Positions 1-8,283 of a stretch of DNA of 51,993 nt are shown one piece after another. The first letter of the stretch is position 1. Every line of letters begins with the position of its first letter. A model generated the notes under the pieces. It made no database searches, was not told where the DNA came from, and saw only the letters and a list, made by a program, of their open reading frames with translations. The stretch is from JAFEBO01 sp036392375. GTDB taxonomy: Bacteria > Planctomycetota > Phycisphaerae > Phycisphaerales > UBA1924. The translations under genes and the position numbers were made by a program. The stretch covers positions 1 to 51,993 of the forward strand of contig DASVYC010000059.1 in assembly GCA_036392375.1 (NCBI GenBank). Direction: 5' to 3'.

Positions 1-26
1 GCAACCGCTTCGATGAGGAGTGGTGA
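1..26 (+). CDS. C-terminal tail of an upstream gene (partial)
   Basis: In frame 3 the first bases read NRFDEEW followed by TGA at 24-26. A terminator-like hairpin follows at 44-73. This fits the last codons of a gene lying outside the window. The product cannot be told from seven residues, and the reading is an inference from the stop plus hairpin. Confidence 0.35.
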
Positions 27-43
27 ACACGTTCTGATTTGTC

Positions 44-78
44 GCCCCGCGGTCGAGAGATCGGTCGCGGGGCTTTCC
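44..78 (+). terminator. Rho-independent-type terminator
   Basis: The arms GCCCCGCG (44-51) and CGCGGGGC (66-73) pair perfectly. The stem extends inward with G-T wobbles and then two more pairs, around a 6-nt loop, and is followed by TTT. It sits after the stop at 24-26 and before the CvpA-like gene, so it probably ends the upstream transcript. Confidence 0.6.
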
Positions 79-103
79 GCCAGAACTGTGATAGAGTGCC
101 CGC

Positions 104-1081
104 ATGGGACAAACACGGGGACGAGACGAAACCACGGCATCGGACTATCCATCGACCTCGGTGCCGCGGCTGTGGATCGCTCTGGGCATCGGCGGTGTGG
201 CGTTGCTGGCGATCATCTTCGGCTCCTTGCCGATCAAGATCGTCGCCGGGGTTGTCGCCTTGTGCACGCTGCAGGGTCTTTGGCGGGGCGCGTCGGAGCT
301 CATCGGTATCGTCGCGGGGATGTTCCTGGCGGTGATCCTGTGCCGACCGGTCGGGCGGGTTCTGGAGCCGGCCATCGCGTCCGTGACCGCGACCGGCGGC
401 TTGTCGTCGCGGCTGATCGCTACCGCGATCGCAGCGCTGGGCGTGGCCGCACTTGTCGCGATCGTGATCGGCGTGGTGTCCAAGCGGGTGATGAAGACGA
501 GGCCGCAGCTCCACGGCGTGGACAAGCTCGCCGGAGGCGGGCTGGGTCTGCTGGAGGGCTCGTTCCTGGGCTTGCTGGTGCTCTGGATACCGCTCGCGAT
601 CGAGCCGCTGGCCGTGAGCCAGATGCAACGCACCGCCGAGGACCCCAGCTTGCCCCGCAATCCCGTGGCGAAGGCGGTGGCGGAGTTCGCGGGCGAGGTG
701 CGTCAATCCAGCCTCGGCGGCGTCGCGGCGTCGTCGAACCCGCTCGAAGGCGCCGAGCTCTTCTCGCTGACATCCGACTTTGCCGCGGTGGTTCGACACA
801 AGCCCGCGTTCGACCACTTTCTCAACAGCCCAGTCATGACGAGAATCAAGGACGCTCCGGCGATGCAGGACGCGATCAAGCGACTCGAGGCCGATCCGGA
901 ACTGGGCGCGATGATCCGAAACGGCAACTACGGCACAGAGATGGTGCGGGCCATGCTCACCAGCAAGTCCCTGATGGAGGTGCTCGACTCCACCACCATC
1001 GTGAACGATCTGACGCCGCTGGTCGGCGAGCTGCGTCAAGCCCTGAAAGAGGCTCGTGCGATCGCAGACGGAAAGAAGTGA
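104..1081 (+). CDS. CvpA-family membrane protein
   Basis: The product is a 325-aa inner-membrane protein. Hydrophobic segments lie at about residues 23-40, 44-60, 64-82, 103-127 and 145-168, followed by a soluble tail of about 150 residues. The segment VDKLAGGGLGLLEGSFLG resembles the Asp-X2-Gly-X3-Gly helix of CvpA, a family tied to colicin V export and envelope or purine-related phenotypes in enterobacteria. E. coli CvpA has about 160 residues, so the C-terminal half is an extra domain I do not recognise. The ATG at 104 precedes all the membrane helices. The gene converges on the SDR gene with only a few bases between stops. The molecular role is unknown; the family assignment is moderately secure. 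Confidence 0.65.
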   Translation: MGQTRGRDETTASDYPSTSVPRLWIALGIGGVALLAIIFGSLPIKIVAGVVALCTLQGLWRGASELIGIVAGMFLAVILCRPVGRVLEPAIASVTATGGLSSRLIATAIAALGVAALVAIVIGVVSKRVMKTRPQLHGVDKLAGGGLGLLEGSFLGLLVLWIPLAIEPLAVSQMQRTAEDPSLPRNPVAKAVAEFAGEVRQSSLGGVAASSNPLEGAELFSLTSDFAAVVRHKPAFDHFLNSPVMTRIKDAPAMQDAIKRLEADPELGAMIRNGNYGTEMVRAMLTSKSLMEVLDSTTIVNDLTPLVGELRQALKEARAIADGKK

Positions 1082-1086
1082 ATCTC

Positions 1087-1794
1087 TTACGGGCTTGGCA
1101 GGAAGACGGTCTTGCCGTTGTCCGCTTCGCGTTTGCCCTGCACGCACTCGACGATGACTTGGGCAACTAGCTTCGGATCGAGCGTGCGGCTGGGGGGAAA
1201 TGCATCGGGTTTGAACAGTGATCGCAGCAACGGCGTCTCAACCGCGCCGGGGGCCACCGCGAACGCACGGACCCCGTGCTTGCCGGCCTCGTTCACCACT
1301 GAACGGGCCATCAGGTTCACCGAAGCCTTCGCAGCTGCGTATGGGTACAGACCCGGGAATGGATCGATGGTCGCCATCGACGAGACGTTCACGATACAGC
1401 CCCCGCCGTGACGCTTCATGATGGGCAGGGTGCGTGCGATGGCCACACAAGGGCCGACGGCGTTCACACGAAAGATCTCGTCGATCTCGGCGTGCGTGTA
1501 GTCCTCGATCGGCTTCAGTGGGGTCGTCCCGGCGTTGTTGATCAGGACATCGATGTGACCGAAACGCAGATCGATCGCGGCGATGAGCTTCTCGACCGCC
1601 GCGGCGTTGCCCATGTCGCACTGCATGATCACGGAGCCGGGCAGAAGCTCCTGCACCAAGGCGAGCTTGACCTCGTCTCGCCCGACGAGCACAACGGCGT
1701 ACCCGAGCTCACCGAGCAGGACCGCCGTCTCACGACCGATGCCGCTGCCGGCACCCGTCACCACCGCCACACGCTCACTCCGGGGAAGACTCAT
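1087..1794 (-). CDS. Short-chain dehydrogenase/reductase (SDR)
   Basis: This is a 235-aa classical SDR with a Rossmann fold that would use NAD(P)(H) to oxidise or reduce a hydroxyl/carbonyl substrate. Visible motifs are the cofactor loop TGAGSGIG (residues 13-20), NNAG (86-89), the catalytic Ser in VNVSS (about 138-139) and YAAAK (Tyr152, Lys156). Family length is normal. I chose the ATG at 1794 (MSLPRSERVAVVTG) because this N-terminus is typical for the family; an in-frame start at 1836 would add 14 residues without homology-like sequence. The substrate cannot be read from the sequence. It is divergent from the solute-binding gene and convergent with cvpA-like. Confidence 0.85.
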   Translation of the reverse strand: MSLPRSERVAVVTGAGSGIGRETAVLLGELGYAVVLVGRDEVKLALVQELLPGSVIMQCDMGNAAAVEKLIAAIDLRFGHIDVLINNAGTTPLKPIEDYTHAEIDEIFRVNAVGPCVAIARTLPIMKRHGGGCIVNVSSMATIDPFPGLYPYAAAKASVNLMARSVVNEAGKHGVRAFAVAPGAVETPLLRSLFKPDAFPPSRTLDPKLVAQVIVECVQGKREADNGKTVFLPSP

Positions 1795-1889
1795 GTCCGA
1801 TTCTTGGCGCGGCACGCACAGGGGCGGGGCTTTCATGGCCCGGCGAACAAGTCTCGGTCCCTTCCCCCATCGATCGCTAGACTCTGCAC

Positions 1890-3449
1890 GTGAACCCGCG
1901 ATCCTGGCTTTTCATCCTCGCCTTCCTGGTCATACTGGGCGTGCCGTTCTTGCTCCGACCCAGCGCGCCCAGCATGAGCAACGCCCGCGAGGGCGTGCCG
2001 CGTCTGGTAATCATCACGCCGCACGTCACCCAGATCTCGACCGAGTTCGGTCAGGCTTTCGAACAGTGGCACAAGGCGAAGTATGGCAGCGATGTGCTGG
2101 TGGACTGGCGCGGCCCGCTCGGCACCAGCGAGATCATCAAGCTGCTGCAGAGCCAGTACATCGCGGCCGTCCGCGGCGGGCGCATCGCGCCCGACGGTTC
2201 GTGCCAGCCCGGGACGGTCGATTACGACCTCGCGTTCGGCGGCGGCTCGTTTGATCACACCCGGCTGCGGAACGGGGAGGGCGTCGCGATTGCCGCGAAA
2301 GACGGCGACAAGGTCGTCGAGAAGCCGCTACCGATGTCCGTGCCCGCAGGGTTTACCAAGGCCCAGCTCGACGAGTGGTACGGCGAGAACAAGATCGGCT
2401 CCGGCCTGCTCTACGAGCCCGAGCAGTACTGGCTCGGCACCGCGCTCTCCGGCTTCGGCATCGTCTACAACCGCGATCTGCTCAAGCGTCTCGGCCTCCC
2501 CGAGCCCGATTCCTTCGAAGCCCTCACAGACCCAAAGCTGCAGGGCATGGTCGCCCTCGCCGATCCGCGCCAGTCCGGCTCGATCGCGACGACGTTCGAC
2601 GCCATCCTCAGCAATTACGGCTGGGAGAAGGGCTGGCGCATCCTCCGCGAGATGTGCGCCAACGCCCGCTACTTCACCAACTCCTCCACCAAACCCCCCA
2701 TCGACATCAGCCACGGCGAGGGCGCTATCGGCCTCGCCATCGACTTCTACGGCCGCTCCCAAGCCCAAGCCATCGCCAAGCCCGGCGAAGACCCCGACAC
2801 CGTGCGCGTCGGCTACGTCGATCCCAAGGGCACCGCATCCATCGACGCCGATCCGATCTCGCTGCTCCGCGGCGGACCGAACCCTGAGATCGCCAAACGC
2901 TTCATCGAGTTCTGCCTGACGGTCGAGGGGCAGTCGCTGTGGAACTTCGAACGACGAAGCGCCGACACGAAGGACGGCCTTGGCCCGAAGCAGTACGAAC
3001 TCCGCCGCATGCCCGTCCGCCGCATCATGTACGAGCGGTACGCCGATCGGCTCATCGACAAGGTCGATCCCTTCGCGATCGCCTCCAGCGTGAAACCCGC
3101 GGGATGGAGGAGCGCCCTGGGACCGATGATGGGTGCGTTCGCGATCGACAACGCCGACGTGCAGCGCCACGCGTGGCGGCTGCTCAACGAGGCCCGCAAC
3201 GATGCGACGTTTCCGAGTGAGGCGTTAGCCAAGATGGAAATGGCGTTCTACGCGTGGCCCGAGACCACGGACGCCGACGGCAAACCAGTGGCTTTCACGG
3301 AGGCGACGTTCAAGGCCGTGCGGGATATCTGGCGAAAGCCCGGAGCCCAGCGCCGCGCCGAGATCGCATACACCGTCTTCTTCCGCGAGAAATATGAAGA
3401 AGTCATACGTCTCGCGAACGACGCCCGAAAACTCGCGGCCACACGTTGA
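1890..3449 (+). CDS. ABC transporter extracellular solute-binding protein
   Basis: This 519-aa protein has a GTG start and one N-terminal hydrophobic segment (about residues 6-22) that can act as signal peptide or anchor. The mature part looks like a type 2 periplasmic binding protein of the Fe3+/sugar/polyamine kind. Examples are VIITPHVTQISTEFGQAFEQ near the start, a central YNRDLLKRLGLPEP followed by LTDPKLQGMVALADP, and a C-terminal GPNPEIAKRFIEFCLTVEGQ. Such proteins catch solute outside the inner membrane and hand it to ABC permeases. Two permease genes lie on the same strand at 5312-7027, separated from it by pyruvate kinase. The ligand is unknown. At 519 residues it is longer than most relatives; the last 120 residues are extra. 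Confidence 0.75.
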   Translation: MNPRSWLFILAFLVILGVPFLLRPSAPSMSNAREGVPRLVIITPHVTQISTEFGQAFEQWHKAKYGSDVLVDWRGPLGTSEIIKLLQSQYIAAVRGGRIAPDGSCQPGTVDYDLAFGGGSFDHTRLRNGEGVAIAAKDGDKVVEKPLPMSVPAGFTKAQLDEWYGENKIGSGLLYEPEQYWLGTALSGFGIVYNRDLLKRLGLPEPDSFEALTDPKLQGMVALADPRQSGSIATTFDAILSNYGWEKGWRILREMCANARYFTNSSTKPPIDISHGEGAIGLAIDFYGRSQAQAIAKPGEDPDTVRVGYVDPKGTASIDADPISLLRGGPNPEIAKRFIEFCLTVEGQSLWNFERRSADTKDGLGPKQYELRRMPVRRIMYERYADRLIDKVDPFAIASSVKPAGWRSALGPMMGAFAIDNADVQRHAWRLLNEARNDATFPSEALAKMEMAFYAWPETTDADGKPVAFTEATFKAVRDIWRKPGAQRRAEIAYTVFFREKYEEVIRLANDARKLAATR

Positions 3450-3550
3450 AATTGTTGCGACGAACCCCCGACATGCCCGCTTGACACGCGTTCGACCGCG
3501 ATCTTCTTCGCTCCCGTACGCCCTGCTCCGGCCCAGCCGATAAGTGAACC

Positions 3551-5116
3551 ATGACGCCCCCGAGCGCCGCCGAACCACCGCTTCCCCGCATGCTCACGAA
3601 GATCGTGGCCACCATTGGCCCCGCGAGCGACACGCCTGAACTGGTCCGGCGCCTGATCGAAGCAGGCGTCAACATCTTCCGCTTCAACTTCTCGCACGGC
3701 GACTTCGCGGCTCACGAGAAACGTCTCGACACGGTGCGGCAGGTCTCGGCCGAGATGGACCGCCCGATCGCGTGCCTCGGCGACCTGCAGGGTCCCAAGA
3801 TCCGCGTCGGGAAGGTCGCGCCGCCGGGGATCACGCTCGTGCCCGGACAGACCGTTTCCTTCCGCCGCGATCTGGAACTCGCCCGCACCGAGACCCGCGG
3901 CGGCGAGACGGTGGTGGTGTTTCCGACCACGTATCCCGCGATGATCGGTGAGGTGCAGCCCGGTCAGAAGGTCCTCATCAACGACGGCGCCATCCGCATG
4001 CTCGCCTGCGGCATCGACCCCAAGGGCGAAGAGCTGCAGTGCCAGGTGATCGTGGGCGGGCTCGTCACCAGCGGGAAAGGTATTAACCTGCCACAGAGCG
4101 CTATGTCCGCGCCCGCGATCACCGACCGCGACTGGGAGTGCGTCGCGTGGGCAGTCGAGAACCAGCTCGACTTCCTGGCTCTCAGCTTTGTGCGCGAGGC
4201 GGCGGAGGTGCTGGAGCTGAAGGAGCGGCTCAAGTCGCTGTGCCCGACAACCCGATTCGCCGACTTGAGCGGACAGACCGCCACGATTCCTGTGATCGCC
4301 AAGATCGAGAAGCCGCAGGCCGTGGCGAACATTGACGCGATCGTGCAAGCCGCGGACGGCATCATGGTGGCCCGCGGAGACCTGGGCGTCGAGATGGACA
4401 TCGCGCGGGTGCCCGTGGTGCAGAAGAAGCTCATCGAGGCGGCCCACGTCTGGGGCAAGCCGGTGATCGTCGCGACCCAGATGCTCGAGTCGATGATCGA
4501 GAGCCCGAGCCCCACGCGAGCCGAGGCGAGCGATGTCGCCAATGCTATTTTCGATGGTTGCGACGCGGTGATGCTGAGCGCCGAATCTGCCACTGGCAAA
4601 TGGCCCGTGGTCGCGGTCGAGACCATGCGGCGCATCGCCGCCGCCGCGGAGGAGCGCATCGGCGAGCTCCCCGCGCACCACGACGCACCGACCAAGCTCA
4701 TCGAGACCCGCTATTCCACGGCCGCGTTGGCGCACGGGGCATGGCAGATCGCCCGCGACGTGCGTGCCAATGCCGTGCTGTGTTGGTCCGAGGCCGGAGG
4801 AACGGCCCGCTACCTGTCGCAGAACGACTTCGACATCCCGATCATCGCGTACTCCTCGTCGCTGCGTGCGTGTCGCCGCATGGCGGTGCTCCGCGGCGTG
4901 ATCGCGGTGTGCGAGAAGGCTCCCAGCGGGATGACGCCGCTGCGGGACTGGAATCTGCGAGCCGATCAGTTCCTGGTGAGCCGCGGGTTGTGCAAGCCGG
5001 GTGACACCATCGTGATCCTCTGCGGCCGCCCGCTGGGCAAGACCAAGAGCGTGAACATGGTCGCCCTGCATTGCGTCGGCGATGACGACTCAGGCCTACG
5101 CACGCACAAAGAGTAA
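3551..5116 (+). CDS. pyk: Pyruvate kinase
   Basis: Pyruvate kinase transfers the phosphate of phosphoenolpyruvate to ADP, giving pyruvate and ATP, the last step of glycolysis. Typical blocks are visible: KIVATIGPAS near residue 17, RFNFSHG at 44-50, DLQGPKIRVGK, the active-site block PVIAKIEKPQAV near 250 holding the catalytic Lys, VARGDLGVEM near 272 for Mg2+/substrate binding, and VIVATQMLESMI followed by PTRAEASDVANA. The C-terminal allosteric domain is complete. At 521 aa it is slightly longer than the usual 470-500 because of a short N-terminal extension. It lies between the solute-binding protein and permease genes of a putative sugar ABC system. Confidence 0.96.
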   Translation: MTPPSAAEPPLPRMLTKIVATIGPASDTPELVRRLIEAGVNIFRFNFSHGDFAAHEKRLDTVRQVSAEMDRPIACLGDLQGPKIRVGKVAPPGITLVPGQTVSFRRDLELARTETRGGETVVVFPTTYPAMIGEVQPGQKVLINDGAIRMLACGIDPKGEELQCQVIVGGLVTSGKGINLPQSAMSAPAITDRDWECVAWAVENQLDFLALSFVREAAEVLELKERLKSLCPTTRFADLSGQTATIPVIAKIEKPQAVANIDAIVQAADGIMVARGDLGVEMDIARVPVVQKKLIEAAHVWGKPVIVATQMLESMIESPSPTRAEASDVANAIFDGCDAVMLSAESATGKWPVVAVETMRRIAAAAEERIGELPAHHDAPTKLIETRYSTAALAHGAWQIARDVRANAVLCWSEAGGTARYLSQNDFDIPIIAYSSSLRACRRMAVLRGVIAVCEKAPSGMTPLRDWNLRADQFLVSRGLCKPGDTIVILCGRPLGKTKSVNMVALHCVGDDDSGLRTHKE

Positions 5117-5311
5117 CGACGTTGAATCGCGCACGATCGCCAGGCACCGTCCATCTGGCGCTCTCGGGTGTCATCAGCCCACGGCTGCTCAGACGAGCGA
5201 GACGGATGCGGATCCAACACTTGATCTGAGTCTGCGTCGACTCGGCCACGGACCAGGCCCGGCGGACGGATCGCAGCAACGTGGCTGGCCGACTGCAGCT
5301 ACATTGTCCCT

Positions 5312-6178
5312 GTGCCCGCTCTTCGCACGCATCACCCTCTCGCTCCCGCGGCGTTTCTTGCCCCGGCGGCTCTCGTGCTTGGTGTCTTCTTCGCCGGCTC
5401 GCTGGCGCAGGTGGTGTATCTCTCGTTCACCCGCTACACCGCTTTCAACGGGCCCGACTGGGTGGGTCTCGACAACTACACGCGACTGCTCGCCAGCGGC
5501 CGTTTCTGGGGCGCTCTCCTCAACAGCGGTCTGTACCTCCTTGTTACGCCCGCGATCATCGTGCTCAGCTTGCTCGCCGCGCTCGCGGTCGATGTCCGCC
5601 TCCGCGGCATGTCGTGGCTCCGCCTTGCTCTCTTTCTTCCCGTCGTCACCCCCACGATCGTCGCGGCTCTGATGTGGCGGCTGCTGTACAACGAGGATTC
5701 GGGCGTGCTGAACGCCGCCCTGCGTGCCGCCGGGTTCGAGGGGATTCGGTGGCTGACCGAGCGACCGTGGACGCTCATCTCCGCGGCGTTGGTGACGCTG
5801 TGGAAGGGGTTCGGCTTCTACATGATGGTGTTCCTCGCCGCACTGGCGGCCGTACCGCGTGAGCTGCGCGAGGCCGCCGCGCTGGACGGCGCGAGTCGCA
5901 CGCAGATTTTCTGGGCGGTGACGTTCCCATCCATCCGCCCGGCGATCGTTCTGGTATTCGTGATCTCGTCGATCTCGGCGCTCAAGGTGTTCGAGGAGTT
6001 GTTCGTCACAATCAAGGGAGCGCCGATCTCCCATCAGACCGTGGTGCCACTCATCTATCGCGTCGCCTTCGAAGAGGGCAATTACGGCATGGCCAGCGCC
6101 ATCGGCATCGCCCTCTTCGTGGTCATCCTGGTGTTCAGCATCGTCCAGCTCAAGCTCACAAGCCGCGGCGGCTCGTGA
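5312..6178 (+). CDS. Sugar-type ABC transporter permease (MalF/UgpA-like)
   Basis: This 288-aa inner-membrane protein has about six transmembrane helices and a GTG start. The N-terminal helix is followed by YLSFTRYTAFNGPDWVGLDN, the usual start of the periplasmic loop in MalF/UgpA-type permeases. The EAA loop EAAALDGASRTQIFWAVTFP (about residues 187-206) is the contact site for the ATPase subunit. It is followed after 12 nt by the MalG-like partner, so the two form an operon and a heterodimeric channel. No ATP-binding subunit lies in the window, so it must come from elsewhere, as is common when one MsmK/UgpC-type ATPase serves several transporters. Confidence 0.9.
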   Translation: MPALRTHHPLAPAAFLAPAALVLGVFFAGSLAQVVYLSFTRYTAFNGPDWVGLDNYTRLLASGRFWGALLNSGLYLLVTPAIIVLSLLAALAVDVRLRGMSWLRLALFLPVVTPTIVAALMWRLLYNEDSGVLNAALRAAGFEGIRWLTERPWTLISAALVTLWKGFGFYMMVFLAALAAVPRELREAAALDGASRTQIFWAVTFPSIRPAIVLVFVISSISALKVFEELFVTIKGAPISHQTVVPLIYRVAFEEGNYGMASAIGIALFVVILVFSIVQLKLTSRGGS

Positions 6179-6190
6179 GGATCTCGCTGT

Positions 6191-7027
6191 ATGTTCCACC
6201 CGCCCGCCAACATCGACCGCCGCCCCGCGTGGAACACCGCGGCGTGGTACGCCGTGGCGGTACTGCTCACTCTGCTGGCGATCGGTCCGGCGGTGTGGCT
6301 GATCGTGATCGCATTTCAGCCCCCGGGCGGCGAGCTCTACTCCCTTGGCGGCGGCCTCACGCTCGACAACTTCCGGGTCGCCTGGAACGACGGGCATCTC
6401 GGCGTGCCGCTGGTGAACAGCGTGCTTGTCACGTTGGCCCGAGCCGCTCTGAACGTGTTCGTCGCTGCCTTGGCCGCGTATCCTCTGGCCCGCATGAGCT
6501 TTCGCGGGCGCGACGTGATCTTCGTGCTGCTCCTCGCAACGATGATGATCCCCGAGCAGGTGATCGTCGTCCCGATGTTCCGCATGATCGTCGGCATGGG
6601 CCTGTACGACACGCTCGCGGCGGTGGTGCTGCCGTTCAGCGTGACCGCGTTCGGCATCTACCTCTGCCGGCAGGCGTTCATGGCGATCCCGGGCGAGCTG
6701 GAGGAAGCCGCGCGGATGGACGGCGCGAGCAGCCTGCGGATCTGGTGGAGCGTGATCCTTCCATTGAGCGCACCGACGCTCGCCACGCTCGCGCTCTTCA
6801 GTGTCATCGGCGCATGGTCTGAGCTGCTCTGGCCCCTGATCGTGCTGCAGGACCAGGACAGGTTCACGCTGCCGGTGGCTCTCAACAACATGATGAGTCA
6901 GTTTGAGGCCAACACGCGAGCCGCTTACGCCGCGGCGGTGCTGTCGCTCACGCCGATTCTCATTCTGTTCGCGGTCGCGCAGCGGTTCCTGAAGGCCGAG
7001 CTCTTCGGAGGTGCGGTGAAGGGCTGA
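6191..7027 (+). CDS. Sugar-type ABC transporter permease (MalG/UgpE-like)
   Basis: This 278-aa membrane protein is the second permease half. It shows the MalG-type layout: an N-terminal helix, a loop ending in LDNFRVAWN, then AAYPLARMSFRGRD and five further helices. The EAA loop EEAARMDGASSLRIWWSVIL lies at about residues 170-189. The C-terminal segment ILFAVAQRFLKAELFGGAVK matches the usual FVQRYLVxGLTxGAVKG ending of the family. A GGA-type ribosome-binding element about nine bases before the ATG supports the start. It pairs with the gene 12 nt upstream to import a carbohydrate-like solute that cannot be named from the sequence. Confidence 0.9.
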   Translation: MFHPPANIDRRPAWNTAAWYAVAVLLTLLAIGPAVWLIVIAFQPPGGELYSLGGGLTLDNFRVAWNDGHLGVPLVNSVLVTLARAALNVFVAALAAYPLARMSFRGRDVIFVLLLATMMIPEQVIVVPMFRMIVGMGLYDTLAAVVLPFSVTAFGIYLCRQAFMAIPGELEEAARMDGASSLRIWWSVILPLSAPTLATLALFSVIGAWSELLWPLIVLQDQDRFTLPVALNNMMSQFEANTRAAYAAAVLSLTPILILFAVAQRFLKAELFGGAVKG

Positions 7028-7091
7028 TTGCTGGTCACGCAGCACATGCCCATCCAGCATCGGTTTTGTTGCAACGTCCGAGTATTCTTGA

Positions 7092-7391
7092 AACCGCTTT
7101 CGGCACCACGCGAATCACGCCTTGGCCCGTTCGGGCCGTCTCGACGCGAAAGGTGGCGGCACGTCGCTGACCGCGTCGATCACGATTGAGTCCATCAGCC
7201 GCACACCGAGCCCCGGATGCCCCGCAGACTTCAACGGCGACGGGGGCGTCGACGACGCTGATTTCGCGTTCTTTGTGATCGCGTACAACAAACTCACCGA
7301 TCTGGTGGGCGATCTCAACGCGGACAACCTGAGCGATGACGCCGATTTCACGGTCTTCGCCGCCGCTTACGACGCGCTGCTCTGCCCGTGA
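7092..7391 (+). pseudogene. Remnant of a secreted protein with a dockerin-like C-terminus
   Basis: The open frame runs from just after a stop at 7089-7091 to TGA at 7389-7391 and has no ATG; the best start would be TTG at 7122. Its last 60 residues hold two EF-hand-like repeats, CPADFNGDGGVDDADFAFF and DLNADNLSDDADFTVF. These match the calcium-binding dockerin-like tails of many planctomycete secreted proteins and of the 425-aa protein at 42793-44070. The preceding part (about 35 residues) lacks a signal peptide, so this is probably the 3' end of a decayed gene. A terminator follows at 7419. A small intact TTG-started gene of 89 codons is the less likely alternative. Confidence 0.55.
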
Positions 7392-7418
7392 GCACGATGC
7401 ACTGCGAAAAATCAGGGA

Positions 7419-7451
7419 CGGGGCCGGCCTCGCCGCCGGCCCCGCTTTCGT
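7419..7451 (+). terminator. Rho-independent-type terminator
   Basis: A perfect 10-bp GC stem, CGGGGCCGGC (7419-7428) against GCCGGCCCCG (7435-7444), has a 6-nt loop and is followed by CTTTCGTT. It lies 28 bases after the stop of the dockerin-like remnant, suggesting the remnant still keeps the end of its old transcription unit. Confidence 0.7.
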
Positions 7452-7559
7452 TCACGGGCGCGGTGTTTCGAGAGGCAGCATCCCCAGACAGGACACGACG
7501 CCGCCGGCGCGATATGCTTGCCCCGAGCGGCGGCCGCCCGGCGGGCGTCGCGACATCGT

Positions 7560-7633
7560 GTGCCCGTAGCTCAACTGGATAGAGCGCTGCCCTCCGAAGG
7601 CAGAGGTTACAGGTTCAACTCCTGTCGGGCATG
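7560..7633 (+). tRNA. tRNA-Arg (anticodon CCG)
   Basis: The 74-nt cloverleaf can be folded by eye. The acceptor arms GTGCCCG and CGGGCAT include one G-T pair at the top. The D arm is GCTC...GAGC, the anticodon stem is CTGCC/GGCAG with loop CTCCGAA (7592-7598), and the T stem is ACAGG/CCTGT with loop TTCAACT. Anticodon CCG at 7594-7596 reads CGG arginine codons. CCA is not encoded; the discriminator is G followed by TTT. The gene stands alone between the dockerin-like remnant and the minus-strand prepilin operon. Confidence 0.95.
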
Positions 7634-7655
7634 TTTCAGACCACCCTGTTGTAAA

Positions 7656-7682
7656 TGAAAAGGCCGCGAATGCGGCCTTGCG
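7656..7682 (-). terminator. Terminator of the prepilin operon (possibly bidirectional)
   Basis: The hairpin AGGCCGC / GCGGCCT has a short loop and is preceded on the plus strand by AAAA. On the minus strand the stem is therefore followed by TTTTC, a good intrinsic terminator 40 bases after the stop of the 173-aa membrane protein gene. The plus-strand TTG side is weaker but could also end the tRNA transcript. Confidence 0.65.
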
Positions 7683-7719
7683 TGCGTTGCGGGTGAATAT
7701 TCGAATCGGGGGTGACGGG

Positions 7720-8241
7720 TCACTTCTTCTGCGACGCGTCCCACGCGGCCTGCATGAGATCGTCGGGCGGCAACGGATTGAATCTGCGGACGTTCCGCCC
7801 GCAATCAGGGCATTTGGTCGCCCCCGACACACCCAACCGTTCGTTGAGGATGACGAACGTCGGAGGGAACTTCGCCTTTCCGTCCTTTGTCCAGTAGCAC
7901 GCCTCTGCGGGGAAGAGAGTGCGCTTGCCGGTCTTGGGATTCACAAACGGGGAAGACTCGCCGCTTGGGGTGGAGAAATCTTCGAACACCTCCCCCGTTT
8001 CCGAGTCCTTGAGAGTCGCCTTTCGAGACTGCGAGAGCGGGCTTTCGTTCCACGACTTGTACGCGGTGAGGCTCACGTATCCGAGCACCGCGATGGAGAC
8101 GAGAAACGCGCTCAGTCCCAAAATCAGTTGACGCTGGCTGGTTGATGAGCCGCCCTTCTGAGCGCGGGCCGACTTTGCTCCGGATTTCTGGTCAGGTTCC
8201 AGGCCTTCCAGCAATGTCGATGATTCTGAAGTCCGACTCAC
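7720..8241 (-). CDS. Small single-helix membrane protein with a C-terminal CxxC
   Basis: I do not recognise the family. The 173-aa product has a charged, Ser/Lys-rich N-terminus, one transmembrane helix (LILGLSAFLVSIAVLGYV) around residues 40-58, and a soluble C-terminal region. That region contains DSETGEVFEDF and the zinc-ribbon-like half motif KCPDCGRN near the end. I prefer the GTG at 8241 because AAAGGA lies six bases upstream; a TTG at 8259 is the longer alternative. It follows the prepilin-like gene by 42 nt on the same strand, so it is probably co-transcribed and could take part in the same envelope or pseudopilus process. That role is only guilt by association. Confidence 0.6.
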   Translation of the reverse strand: MSRTSESSTLLEGLEPDQKSGAKSARAQKGGSSTSQRQLILGLSAFLVSIAVLGYVSLTAYKSWNESPLSQSRKATLKDSETGEVFEDFSTPSGESSPFVNPKTGKRTLFPAEACYWTKDGKAKFPPTFVILNERLGVSGATKCPDCGRNVRRFNPLPPDDLMQAAWDASQKK

Positions 8242-8283
8242 TCGCGTCCTTTCGAGCAAAAGGATTGAATCAGCCTAACCGAC

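Noticed and set aside
13..1170. 385-codon frame overlapping the CvpA-like gene
   Set aside because: Arg/Gly-rich out-of-frame shadow; the CvpA frame has coherent membrane helices.
3481..3510. TTGACA as the -35 box of a pyk promoter
   Set aside because: A perfect TTGACA is present at 3481-3486, but no acceptable -10 box lies 16-18 bases downstream.
3248..5071. 607-codon open frame antisense to pyruvate kinase
   Set aside because: It mirrors the codon positions of pyk, is His/Arg-rich and shows no protein-like pattern. Long antisense frames are expected at this GC content.
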